A stretch of DNA of 64,000 nt from RGIG4097 sp964599875 (lineage in GTDB: Bacteria; Bacillota; Clostridia; Christensenellales; CAG-917), in the NCBI GenBank assembly GCA_964599875.1, contig CAZRHE010000009.1, positions 1 through 64,000 on the forward strand. The letters run 5' to 3'. Both the position numbers and the translations under genes were made by a program. A model generated the notes under the pieces. It did no database searches. It saw only the letters and a list, made by a program, of their open reading frames with translations, and had not been told where the DNA came from. Shown piece by piece: positions 8,465 through 16,512 of the stretch (its first letter is position 1; each line of letters opens with the position of its first letter).

Positions 8465-10096
8465 TCAGTCCTCTATGAGTATAGGCATGATTATGGGAAA
8501 TTGCCTATCCTTGCAGAATAGTTTGCGAATGGCTTTCTTGACCGCGGAAGTGATATCGTGCATGCCGATATCCCCGTCCAAATTCCCGACCGCGCTTTTT
8601 GCGGCGGATTTTATGTCGTTAAGTCTTTCGTTCGTAAGGCTGAACCCTCTCGCGATGACGTCTATATCTCCCGTGAACTTCATTTTGTCGGTATCTATTG
8701 CACCCAACACCACGAGCATTCCGTACTCTGCAAGCGAGCGACGATCTCTCACGACCGTATTTCCGTCTTCGAGGACGTCCCCGTCCACGTACACGTTGCC
8801 TGCGGGCACGTTAGAGTGCTGTTTGAGGCTGTTTGCGTTGACGCCCCACACCTCTCCCACGTTTGGGATGACGGCGTTTTTAGGCTGTACGCATATGCTC
8901 TTTGCGATTTGCGCGTGCTTGAATTGATGACGATATTCGCCGTGCACGGGCATGAAAAACTTCGGGCGCACGAGGTTGAGCATTGTTTTGAGTTCTTCTT
9001 CGTATGCGTGTCCCGAAACGTGCACGTCGTTCATGCTGTCGTACACCACTTCAGCACCTTGACGGAATAGGTTGTTTATGACCTCGTACACCGACTTTTC
9101 GTTGCCTGGGATAGGGGTCGAAGACAACACCACGACGTCGTTTTCGCCGAGGGATAATCCCTTGCCGAAGTCGTCTTTCGAGAGTTTCGTGAGCGCACTG
9201 TCGGGTTCACCCTGCGTTCCCGTTGCGATGACTACCACTTTTTCGGGAGGAAGTGCGCTTGCGTTTTCAACGATTATGCCTTTGGGCACCTTGATTTCGC
9301 CCACTTTGGACGCGACGTCAACTATGCCTTTCATACTTCTGCCCGCAAGATACACTTTGCGATTGTATTTTTCCGCAAGCCAAAGTATCTGTTGAACCCT
9401 GTAATTGCTCGACGCAAAACACGCGACCACTATTCTCTTTTTGGGATTTGCGACGAATATGTTTTCAAGTCCCTGCCCAACGACTCTTTCAGACGTCGAG
9501 AATCCGGGGCGTTCCACGTTCGTGCTTTCACCGAGCATAAGCATAACGCCTTTCGCTCCGATTTCCGCAATGCGTTGAAGGTCGGTTTTCTTGTTGTCGA
9601 TGGGACTGTTGTCGATTTTGAAGTCCCCCGTCACGAATATCACGCCGAGAGGGGTCGTAATCGACAACGCGCATGCGCCCGCCATAGAGTGCGCCACTTT
9701 GATAAATTCAACCTTGAAGCAACCGAGTTTGACCGTGCCGCCCTCTTTGACTTCTTTGAGGCGCGCCTTTACTCCTCTGTCCGTAAGTTTGCGATTGAGC
9801 ATACCGAGAGTGAGCGCGGTGCCGTAGACGGGCACGTCCAACTCCTCGATATAATAAGGGACTGCGCCTATGTGGTCTTCGTGACCGTGAGTGAGCACGA
9901 TTCCTTTGAGTTTTTCTTTATTTTCACGGATATAAGTGATATCCGGGATGATTGCGTCTATGCCGGGGCTGTCCTCTCTCGGAAACTCGACACCGCAATC
10001 CACGATGATTATGTCGTCGCCGAATTCGAGGGCGGTCATATTTTTACCGATTTCACCTACGCCCCCGAGAAAGACGACTCTTACGCTTTTTGCCAT
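8465..10096 (-). CDS. rnj: Ribonuclease J
   Basis: RNase J is a metallo-beta-lactamase/beta-CASP nuclease with 5'-to-3' exonuclease and endonuclease activity, central to mRNA turnover and RNA maturation in Bacillota. The 543-residue product has the zinc-binding motif HGHEDHIG near residue 75, a GDFKIDNSP beta-CASP region, VHVSGHA and a MPVHGEYRH motif, with a complete C-terminal domain. An AGGAG site precedes the ATG, and a strong promoter lies 60-85 bp upstream. It heads an operon with a glycosyltransferase-like gene, DUF512 and der. A short GC-rich palindrome (10116-10131) lies in its leader and may affect transcript stability. Confidence 0.95.
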   Translation of the reverse strand: MAKSVRVVFLGGVGEIGKNMTALEFGDDIIIVDCGVEFPREDSPGIDAIIPDITYIRENKEKLKGIVLTHGHEDHIGAVPYYIEELDVPVYGTALTLGMLNRKLTDRGVKARLKEVKEGGTVKLGCFKVEFIKVAHSMAGACALSITTPLGVIFVTGDFKIDNSPIDNKKTDLQRIAEIGAKGVMLMLGESTNVERPGFSTSERVVGQGLENIFVANPKKRIVVACFASSNYRVQQILWLAEKYNRKVYLAGRSMKGIVDVASKVGEIKVPKGIIVENASALPPEKVVVIATGTQGEPDSALTKLSKDDFGKGLSLGENDVVVLSSTPIPGNEKSVYEVINNLFRQGAEVVYDSMNDVHVSGHAYEEELKTMLNLVRPKFFMPVHGEYRHQFKHAQIAKSICVQPKNAVIPNVGEVWGVNANSLKQHSNVPAGNVYVDGDVLEDGNTVVRDRRSLAEYGMLVVLGAIDTDKMKFTGDIDVIARGFSLTNERLNDIKSAAKSAVGNLDGDIGMHDITSAVKKAIRKLFCKDRQFPIIMPILIED

Positions 10097-10152
10097 ATAT
10101 ACTCCTTTATAAGAAAAGCGCGTGCGCGCTTATATATTCGTTAGATTAAACG

Positions 10153-10181
10153 ATTATACCATAAGAAGAGAAATCTTGCAA
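10153..10181 (-). promoter_or_regulatory. Promoter of the rnj operon
   Basis: On the minus strand TTGCAA (10176-10181) and TATAAT (10153-10158) are spaced by 17 nt, a good vegetative sigma-A promoter. The leader of about 50 nt contains the palindrome AAGCGCG-TG-CGCGCTT on the plus strand at 10116-10131. The rest of the 10097-10349 gap holds no gene I can see. Confidence 0.85.
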
Positions 10182-10349
10182 CTGCGATTTAACCGATATC
10201 CCGCCTTTTTTGTCGAAAAAAGTCGAGTTTTGTTTATCGAAAGAAAATTATTCTCAAATCAAATGCGTTTCAAAACTTGAAAAATAAAGTGTTTTGCGCT
10301 CGTTAAAAACGAAAAACAGTATATCTAACAAAGTCAATTTTAAGTCACG

Positions 10350-11054
10350 TTATTTTTTGACGACCGTGGCAATCCGTTTCAGCGTAGAAGTCATAGAGGG
10401 CGTAAAACTCGTGTTTTCAACGATGATTTCGGCGGGTTTTTCCCCTATTATCGCGCTTATCAAATTCAATTCGTTTTCGTTATAAAGGGGCAAAACGTCG
10501 ACGGGCGCCCTCTCTGTGAGATTATATAGTTTTCCGCCTATCACCGCAAGACGACTTCTGTTTCCCTCCGTAGCGGTGATGAAGGACGCGACGTCAAAGA
10601 CGTCCTTATCCCTCGACGATATGAGTTTTTCGGCAAGCGACGCAAGTTCTTCCCAGTTTTCAAGCACTCCGTTCATGCGGAAATTGTATATCCCGTCCAC
10701 GTTGAAATCCGCAGTTTCGGACAACGCGCGCCTAAGCAAATTGCTTTCGTAAATCCTGTCGAAATGAACGAGAGAACTGACGAGCGCGCAATTCGTGTGC
10801 GACACCTCGGTAAGAGATAGTTTTTCAAGAAAAAATCTCAATTTTATATAGGTTAGAACAACGGTTTCCACGATATCCGTTATTCTGTCCTCAACCTCTT
10901 CCGCCACTTCGCAAACGGATGCGATATATATAAAAATTCTATTTTTACTCTCCTCGACTGCATAGGACGCGTTTTTCATTGCGCGCACGCTTTCAAGAAT
11001 GAATTCGATTTCTTTGTCGTAACTTTTGTCGATGCTGATTACGTTGGACCACAT
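10350..11054 (-). CDS. YtxC-like sporulation protein
   Basis: A 234-residue protein that resembles the YtxC family of putative sporulation proteins. The signature region DGIYNFRMNGVLENWEEL, near residue 120, matches the family's D/E-G-hydrophobic-x-FR block. The end (LISAIIGEKPAEIIVEN) resembles the family's final strand with a proline. It is shorter than Bacillus YtxC (nearer 280 residues), and the match is from memory of the family pattern rather than a search. An AGGGGT site precedes the ATG. It stands alone between the rnj promoter and the sigma/anti-sigma pair. If not YtxC, I cannot name it. Confidence 0.5.
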   Translation of the reverse strand: MWSNVISIDKSYDKEIEFILESVRAMKNASYAVEESKNRIFIYIASVCEVAEEVEDRITDIVETVVLTYIKLRFFLEKLSLTEVSHTNCALVSSLVHFDRIYESNLLRRALSETADFNVDGIYNFRMNGVLENWEELASLAEKLISSRDKDVFDVASFITATEGNRSRLAVIGGKLYNLTERAPVDVLPLYNENELNLISAIIGEKPAEIIVENTSFTPSMTSTLKRIATVVKK

Positions 11055-11161
11055 ACCCCTATTTTATGCAAAGAACGCGATTTTATAATCACCGAAAATT
11101 TTGGAAATTACGAAATCGTATAAGGTATATTTTTCGACGAAATTCGAGGATTTTCGCATAT

Positions 11162-11188
11162 AAAAAATCCGCGGTTTTTCCGCGGATT
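11162..11188 (-). terminator. Terminator of the sigma/anti-sigma operon
   Basis: A perfect 9-bp stem (11166-11174 with 11180-11188), with a 5-nt loop, is followed on the minus strand by TTTTTTA. It lies 17 bp after the anti-sigma stop. Confidence 0.92.
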
Positions 11189-11204
11189 TCGTGTTTCTAA
11201 CGCA

Positions 11205-11759
11205 TTAACTTTTGACTTTTATCTTCAAGACCTCACCGTCGCGAGAGTCGATTTCGACTTTGTATTCGTCCTCGCCTACTTCGAGTTTATATTTATAAGT
11301 GTAATAACTTTCATCGATAGGCACTTCGTAATTGAAATCTTTATCCACGTCTTCACATTCGATTTCGTATTCGTTTACGACCATTCCCCTATCCTCAAGA
11401 TAAGAAACGAGAGCGGTTTTCGCAATTTGCAAACCTTGATTTTTCGTGTATGCGATTTCGTCGTTTGCGTACGTCGCCGCCATTCCGAAAACTCCGCCGA
11501 GGACGGACGCTATAATGATAAGCGCAAGCACTATCGACGCCAAAACCGTGACGATAACCTTGATTCTAAACTGCTTTTTTGCCTTTTTGACTTCTTCTTT
11601 GTCGAGTTCGCTGACGGGTGCGGGGGTCACGGACAAGCCCTCGTCGTCAAAGAGGGACGAGAGTGCCTTTGCCTTTGCGATTTCGTCGCGCACGAGTTCG
11701 ATTTCTTCGGGGGTTGCGTTCCCCTCTCTATAGTGTTTGAAAGCCTCGTCGAAATTCAT
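11205..11759 (-). CDS. Putative membrane-anchored anti-sigma factor with PepSY-like C-terminus
   Basis: A 184-residue single-pass membrane protein. The N-terminal 65 residues are cytoplasmic and charged, with helices where anti-sigma factors bind their sigma. One membrane segment spans about residues 67-95. The external C-terminal part (YYTYKYKLEVGEDEYKVEID) resembles a PepSY-type repeat. Its ATG overlaps the stop of the ECF sigma gene by 4 nt, the classic arrangement for sigma/anti-sigma pairs. It probably holds the sigma factor at the membrane until an envelope signal arrives. No zinc-binding HxxxCxxC motif is present, so it is not a ZAS-type anti-sigma. Confidence 0.65.
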   Translation of the reverse strand: MNFDEAFKHYREGNATPEEIELVRDEIAKAKALSSLFDDEGLSVTPAPVSELDKEEVKKAKKQFRIKVIVTVLASIVLALIIIASVLGGVFGMAATYANDEIAYTKNQGLQIAKTALVSYLEDRGMVVNEYEIECEDVDKDFNYEVPIDESYYTYKYKLEVGEDEYKVEIDSRDGEVLKIKVKS

Positions 11760-12247
11760 ATGCTTTCCTCCAAAATTTCCTTCATTTTCGCCCTTGCTCT
11801 GAATAGCGTAACTTTCACGTTTTCCACACTCTGTTCCGTTATTTTCGAGATTTCTCCGACGGACAAACCCTCAAAATAATAAAGCAACACAACCTCTTTA
11901 TAAGACGGTTTGATGAGGTTCAGCGCTCTATACAACGCTCTGTATTCCTCTTGCTTTATAAGCGACGCCGCGGGGTCGTCGCCGCCGGGTAAAGCAGCGA
12001 GCATTTCTTCCCCCATCGTAACGTTTTTCTTTTCCTTGCGGATTCTGTCTATAAGGCAGTTTCTGCACACTTTGAGCAGCCAATATTTGAATCCGTCCTT
12101 TTCCTCGTCGATGGAAACGAATGCCTTGTAGAATGCGTCCGCCACCAAATCTTCGGCAAGTTGCTCGTCGCGGCACATGGACAAAACGTAGAGTTTCGCC
12201 TCGTTGTAGTACTTGCGGAAAAGATTTTCGAACGCTTCTTTTTTCAT
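11756..12247 (-). CDS. ECF-type RNA polymerase sigma factor
   Basis: A 163-residue extracytoplasmic-function sigma factor. Region 2 contains the helix LAEDLVADAFYKAF and the -10 recognition stretch FKYWLLKVCRNCLIDRIRK. Region 4 contains YKEVVLLYYFEGLSVGEISKITEQSVENVKVTLFRARAKMK, a helix-turn-helix for -35 binding. I moved the start from a longer reading (12373) to the ATG at 12247 because region 2 starts there and the promoter lies inside the longer reading. A cognate anti-sigma gene overlaps its 3' end. Its regulon cannot be read from this window. Confidence 0.9.
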   Translation of the reverse strand: MKKEAFENLFRKYYNEAKLYVLSMCRDEQLAEDLVADAFYKAFVSIDEEKDGFKYWLLKVCRNCLIDRIRKEKKNVTMGEEMLAALPGGDDPAASLIKQEEYRALYRALNLIKPSYKEVVLLYYFEGLSVGEISKITEQSVENVKVTLFRARAKMKEILEESI

Positions 12248-12290
12248 CTGCTCACTTAATATACGGATTATTCCTTTTTCGGTTACTGAA

Positions 12291-12318
12291 ATTATACCAT
12301 ATTTTGAAAATACGGCAA
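12291..12318 (-). promoter_or_regulatory. Promoter of the ECF sigma operon
   Basis: On the minus strand TTGCCG (12313-12318) and TATAAT (12291-12296) are 16 nt apart, with an extended TG one base before the -10. The start site would fall near 12284, giving a leader of about 37 nt before the chosen ATG. Confidence 0.75.
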
Positions 12319-12409
12319 CCCGTTTTCTCAATAGTTTTGATTTCGCGGACAAAATTGCGGAAAAAGGCGGCAATTTGAGCGTTTCGCTCCCTCATCCTGT
12401 CGAAAACGC

Positions 12410-12438
12410 TTGAAATGTAAATATAGTTATGCTATATT
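12410..12438 (+). promoter_or_regulatory. Promoter of the GH3 / YitT genes
   Basis: TTGAAA (12410-12415) and TATATT (12433-12438) are spaced by 17 nt, 78 bp upstream of the glycosidase ATG. It is divergent from the ECF sigma promoter. Confidence 0.75.
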
Positions 12439-12515
12439 TAGATAGGCGATGCGCTCTTTCCGCGCGCACCCGCACTAAAATACGCGGTCACGTTACCGCC
12501 TAAACGGAGAAATTT

Positions 12516-14957
12516 ATGGAAGAAAAAGATTATCTCGCTATTCTAAAGCAAATGACTCTTGAAGAAAAAGCGTCCCTTTGCTCGGGCGAAACTTTCTGGA
12601 AAACCAAAGCAATCGATAGATTAAACGTGCCTTCCGTCTGGATGACCGACGGTCCCAACGGACTCAGAAAAGAAAAACAAAACGCGGGCACCAACGTCAT
12701 GAAACCCGCAGAAACCGCAACTTGCTTCCCTACCGCAGTCACCGCGGCGTCTTCTTGGGACGTAGAAGTCCTCGAAGAAATGGGCAAGGCAATCGCGGAA
12801 GAAGCGAAAGCACTCGGCGTTTCCACCGTCCTCGGACCCGGAATCAACATTAAACGCTCCCCTCTCTGCGGCAGAAACTTCGAATATATGTCCGAAGACC
12901 CTTTCCTTGCGGGCGCACTTGCAACGGCGTACGTCAACGGCGTTCAAAACGAAGGCGTGGGCGTATCCCTCAAACACTTCTGCGCAAACAACCAAGAACA
13001 CCTGCGTATGAGTATCGACACGATAGTGGACGAGCGCGCGCTCAGAGAAATCTATCTCTCCGCATTCGAAACCGTCGTCAAAAACGCTCAACCCGCCACG
13101 ATTATGAGTTCGTATAACTGTCTTGCGGGCACTCACCTTTCCGATCACAAACGCATGCTCAACGATATTCTCCGCGAAGAATGGGGATTCAAAGGCATCG
13201 TAGTCAGCGACTGGGGCGGAATGAACAACCGCGTGGAATCCATCAAAGCGGGCAACGACCTCGAAATGCCCGGCAATAAGGGTATGAACGACCGTCGTAT
13301 CGTACAAGCGGTCAAAGACGGCACACTCGACGAAGCAGACCTCGACAAAGTCGTCCTTCGCATGCTCAAATTCGCATTCGAAAGAAAAGCACTCGAAGAC
13401 AAGAACGCAGATCAAAAACTCGACGAGCATCACGAAGTTTCAAGACGTATTGCAGAAGCGGGCGCAGTCCTTCTCAAAAACGAAGGCAAGGCACTCCCCC
13501 TCCGCAAAGAACAAAGCGTCGCGGTCATCGGCACCCTTGCAAAGACCATGCGTTATCAAGGCAGCGGTTCGAGCCATATCAATCCCCCGAAGACCGTGTC
13601 TTTCTACGACGCAATAAAAGCAAGCGGACAACAATTCGACTATGCGGACGGCTACACCCTCAAAGGCGACGGCTACAAAGAAAGCCTCGTCAAAAAGGCG
13701 TGCGAAGTGGCAAAAGGCAAGGACGCAGTCCTGGTGTTCATCGGTCTTACCGAGGTTTACGAAAGCGAAGGTTTCGACCGCAAGCATATAAATCTCCCCG
13801 AATCCCACAATATCCTTATGCAAGAACTTGCCAAAGTCAACGACAACCTCATCGTCGTGCTTTCGGGCGGCTCTCCCGTCAAGGTTTCCAAGTGGGAATC
13901 CAACGCAAAAGCAATCCTCAATCTCTACCTCGGCGGACAAGCAGGCGGAGAGGCGGCGTACAACCTCATCTACGGCAAAGTCAATCCGAGCGGCAAACTC
14001 GCGGAAACATTCCCCTTCCGCAATCACGACAACGTTTCGTCGAGATACTTCCCCATGGGACCCCGTTCGGTCGAATATCGCGAAAGCGTTTACGTCGGAT
14101 ATCGTTATTTCGACAGCGCGAAAAAGAAAGTGCAATATCCCTTCGGATACGGTCTTAGTTACACCACGTTCGAATATAGCGACCTCACTCTTTCGAGCAA
14201 GGAAATCAAGGAAGGAGAGGAACTCGTCGCGACCTTCAAGGTCAAAAACGTCGGCGACGTCGCAGGCGCGGAAGTCGCGCAACTTTACGTAAGCGACGTC
14301 GAAAGCAGTATCTTCCGTCCCGAAAAAGAACTCAAAGGCTTCAAGAAAGTCTTCCTTGCACCGGGCGAAGAAAAAGAAATATCCATTTCTCTCGACAAGC
14401 GCGCGTTCGCATATTACAACGTGCTCATCAAGGATTGGCACGTCGAAAGCGGTGAATTCAAAATCCTCGTCGGCGCATCCTCTCGCGATATCAAACTCGA
14501 AGACAGCGTGACCGTCGTATCAGCAAATCCCGACGCACCTATCCCCAACTATCACGAAGTCGCGCCCTACTATTACGACCTCACCGAAGAAGTCGAACAA
14601 AAGAAACGCATCCCCGCAGAACAATTCGCGGCGTTGTACGGCGCAAGCCTCGTCGAGAATACCCCCTACGTCAAAGGCGAACTCACCATCGACAACAGCG
14701 TCGAACAAGTTTCCTGCACGGGCGTCGGCAAAGTCCTCTACAAGATTCTCGTATTCGGCAGCAAAATCGTCGCAATCGGCACCGAAAACCCCGCAATGAT
14801 TACGCAATCCGTCAAAGATATGCCCCTCCGCAGTTTCAGCGGATTCACGGGCGGACTCGTGTCGCAAATGTCGGTCGACGGACTCGTCGATATGTGCAAC
14901 GGAACAAAGGGCGGCTTCAAAAAATTCTGCCGCGGTTTCAAGAAAAAGAACAGATAG
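12516..14957 (+). CDS. Glycoside hydrolase family 3 beta-glucosidase
   Basis: An 813-residue GH3 exo-acting glycosidase, probably a beta-glucosidase acting on oligosaccharides. The N-terminal TIM-barrel includes MTDGPNGLR (residue 44), RNFEYMSEDPFLAG (near 118), KHFCANNQE and the nucleophile aspartate in VVSDWGG (Asp232). The alpha/beta sandwich follows (GSGSSHINPP, near residue 350). A fibronectin-III-like domain (VKNVGDVAGAEVAQLYV) starts near residue 570. A further stretch of roughly 140 residues follows the Fn3 domain. There is no signal peptide, so it is cytoplasmic and must act on imported sugars. GGAGAAA precedes the ATG. Cotranscription with the downstream YitT gene is likely (34-bp gap). 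Confidence 0.93.
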   Translation: MEEKDYLAILKQMTLEEKASLCSGETFWKTKAIDRLNVPSVWMTDGPNGLRKEKQNAGTNVMKPAETATCFPTAVTAASSWDVEVLEEMGKAIAEEAKALGVSTVLGPGINIKRSPLCGRNFEYMSEDPFLAGALATAYVNGVQNEGVGVSLKHFCANNQEHLRMSIDTIVDERALREIYLSAFETVVKNAQPATIMSSYNCLAGTHLSDHKRMLNDILREEWGFKGIVVSDWGGMNNRVESIKAGNDLEMPGNKGMNDRRIVQAVKDGTLDEADLDKVVLRMLKFAFERKALEDKNADQKLDEHHEVSRRIAEAGAVLLKNEGKALPLRKEQSVAVIGTLAKTMRYQGSGSSHINPPKTVSFYDAIKASGQQFDYADGYTLKGDGYKESLVKKACEVAKGKDAVLVFIGLTEVYESEGFDRKHINLPESHNILMQELAKVNDNLIVVLSGGSPVKVSKWESNAKAILNLYLGGQAGGEAAYNLIYGKVNPSGKLAETFPFRNHDNVSSRYFPMGPRSVEYRESVYVGYRYFDSAKKKVQYPFGYGLSYTTFEYSDLTLSSKEIKEGEELVATFKVKNVGDVAGAEVAQLYVSDVESSIFRPEKELKGFKKVFLAPGEEKEISISLDKRAFAYYNVLIKDWHVESGEFKILVGASSRDIKLEDSVTVVSANPDAPIPNYHEVAPYYYDLTEEVEQKKRIPAEQFAALYGASLVENTPYVKGELTIDNSVEQVSCTGVGKVLYKILVFGSKIVAIGTENPAMITQSVKDMPLRSFSGFTGGLVSQMSVDGLVDMCNGTKGGFKKFCRGFKKKNR

Positions 14958-14991
14958 TAAGACACATACGTGCCGTTAAAAACGGATAACT

Positions 14992-15969
14992 ATGAAAAAA
15001 ATCAACATTACTAAACAAGGCGTTTTATCTTTTATCAAAGTCATATTCGTGCTTGCAGTGCTTGCGTTCATTCGAGCACTGGGCACGTACGTCTTTATCG
15101 TACCCAACGGATTCGCACCCGGCGGATTTACGGGAATCGCGTCAATCATTTACAACGTCGTGCTCCCCTTCAATCAAAACCTTGCGGACACGTGGTTTAA
15201 CCCTGCCGTGACGAGTTTCGTTTTGAACATACCTCTTCTTATAGCGGCGTTTTTCATTCTCGACAAACAGTTTACGTTTCTCACGATAGTCGCGGTCGGT
15301 CTTCAATCCCTTTGGTACGGAATGTTCGGACTTATCGACTTTCCCATCTATCAAGCAAGCAGTGCGGAAAGCGCGCTCAACCTCCTTGCCGCAGCGGCAG
15401 GCGGTGCGTGTTGCGGAATATGCCTCGGCTTTATTCTCCGCTATAATTCCAGCATGGGCGGCACGGATATCATCGGAAAAATCATCTACAAGTTCAATCC
15501 CGTTGCGGACGTGCAATGGCTTATTCTTGCTTGCGACCTCGTCATAGTCGTGGCGTCGGGCTCCCTCGGATTTATCGGGCTCGACCTCAAAAACGCCGAT
15601 CCCACCACGATTACCACGAGCATATTGAGCCCCATACTCTACTCCGCAATCTCACTCGTCGTCACGACCGAAGTCGCGGACGTCATTCAATCCGGTCTTC
15701 AATCCTCGTTGGTGTTCAATATCATCTCGGATAAACACGAGGAAATCTCGGTGCAAATCACCGAAAAACTGCACCGCGGCGTAACCGTCGTCAAAGCGGT
15801 CGGATTCTACACGGGACTCGAACACGACATGCTCGTTTGCGTCGTCAAGAAAAAACAAATCAATCAAGTCAAAGAAATCGTCTATGCTTGCGACCCCAAC
15901 GCATTCGTCTATATCACGAAAGCGCGCGAAGTCGCGGGACAAGGTTTCACCTATCATACGACCGCATAA
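14992..15969 (+). CDS. YitT family membrane protein with DUF2179 domain
   Basis: A 325-residue integral membrane protein of the YitT family (function unknown, widespread in Bacillota). Five hydrophobic segments fill about residues 12-230, including the family motif VPNGFAPGGFTGIASI near residue 40 and YNSSMGGTDIIGKI near residue 155. The C-terminal cytoplasmic DUF2179 domain (VTVVKAVGFYTGLEHDMLVCVV) resembles a small regulatory fold. The gene follows the GH3 gene by 34 bp and ends before a strong terminator. No classical ribosome-binding site is obvious; GGAT lies 8 nt before the ATG. Confidence 0.92.
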   Translation: MKKINITKQGVLSFIKVIFVLAVLAFIRALGTYVFIVPNGFAPGGFTGIASIIYNVVLPFNQNLADTWFNPAVTSFVLNIPLLIAAFFILDKQFTFLTIVAVGLQSLWYGMFGLIDFPIYQASSAESALNLLAAAAGGACCGICLGFILRYNSSMGGTDIIGKIIYKFNPVADVQWLILACDLVIVVASGSLGFIGLDLKNADPTTITTSILSPILYSAISLVVTTEVADVIQSGLQSSLVFNIISDKHEEISVQITEKLHRGVTVVKAVGFYTGLEHDMLVCVVKKKQINQVKEIVYACDPNAFVYITKAREVAGQGFTYHTTA

Positions 15970-15991
15970 CGAAAAACCGAACTATCACGCA

Positions 15992-16021
15992 AAACGCTCT
16001 CAAACGAGGGCGTTTTTGTTT
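15992..16021 (+). terminator. Terminator of the GH3-YitT operon
   Basis: A 10-bp stem (15992-16001 with 16006-16015, one G-U pair) with an AAAC loop is followed by a T-rich tail on the plus strand, 22 bp past the YitT stop. Confidence 0.9.
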
Positions 16022-16053
16022 ATTGCGGATAGTTATATTTCCTATTCGAACGT

Positions 16054-16083
16054 AAAAAAACAACCGCCCTTTCGGACGGCTGT
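16054..16083 (-). terminator. Terminator of the Dabb gene
   Basis: On the minus strand a 10-bp stem with two G-U pairs (16060-16069 with 16074-16083) and a GAAA loop is followed by seven T. It faces the YitT terminator, so the two convergent operons are insulated from each other. Confidence 0.88.
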
Positions 16084-16103
16084 CTTATACGTTTTGCGCC
16101 TTA

Positions 16104-16394
16104 TTAGATTTCGTAATCCAATGCGATACTCTTTTCCGCGACCTCGTGCATATGCGCTTTCACAACTCCGCAGTGATACGGATCGTCTTGATATTCGTCA
16201 AGGGCTTTCATGTCCTCGACAACCACTTGCAGAATTATGTCGAAACTGCGCGCGGAATGGAGCACGTCCACGCCAACTTCGATTGATTTTGCGGTGGGGA
16301 CGTTGCCGTTCATGGAAAGCAAAATCTCTTTCGTCTTTTGAAGAAGTTCTTCGGTCGGTTCTTTCAATTTGAAACATACTATGTGTTTTATCAT
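16104..16394 (-). CDS. Dabb family (stress-responsive alpha/beta-barrel) protein
   Basis: A 96-residue dimeric ferredoxin-like Dabb protein. It begins MIKHIVCFKLKEPTEE and contains the family's SFDIILQVVVEDMKALDEYQ region and a C-terminal HMHEV segment. Members have varied or unknown roles; some bind polyketide-like substrates. A GAGG site lies near the ATG. The gene is alone, with a perfect 11-bp hairpin (16414-16442) in its upstream region and its own terminator. Confidence 0.88.
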   Translation of the reverse strand: MIKHIVCFKLKEPTEELLQKTKEILLSMNGNVPTAKSIEVGVDVLHSARSFDIILQVVVEDMKALDEYQDDPYHCGVVKAHMHEVAEKSIALDYEI

Positions 16395-16413
16395 AATTTA
16401 CCTCTTACTTTCG

Positions 16414-16442
16414 GGCAAGTCCGATTTTTCGTCGGACTTGCC
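16414..16442. other. Perfect 11-bp hairpin between gcvPB and the Dabb gene
   Basis: Bases 16414-16424 pair with 16432-16442 around a 7-nt loop. On the minus strand it lies about 70 bp past the gcvPB stop and 20 bp before the Dabb ATG. No T-run follows on either strand, so intrinsic termination is doubtful; it could be a 3'-end stabilising stem for the gcv transcript or a 5' stem of the Dabb mRNA. Confidence 0.6.
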
Positions 16443-16512
16443 TTATATATAATTAATTACTTTATACCTATATCGTATAACCTATTTCGATGATACGAAC
16501 AATCGAAAAGCC

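Noticed and set aside
16414..16442. Hairpin after gcvPB as an intrinsic terminator
   Set aside because: No T-run follows on either strand, so I list it only as a hairpin.
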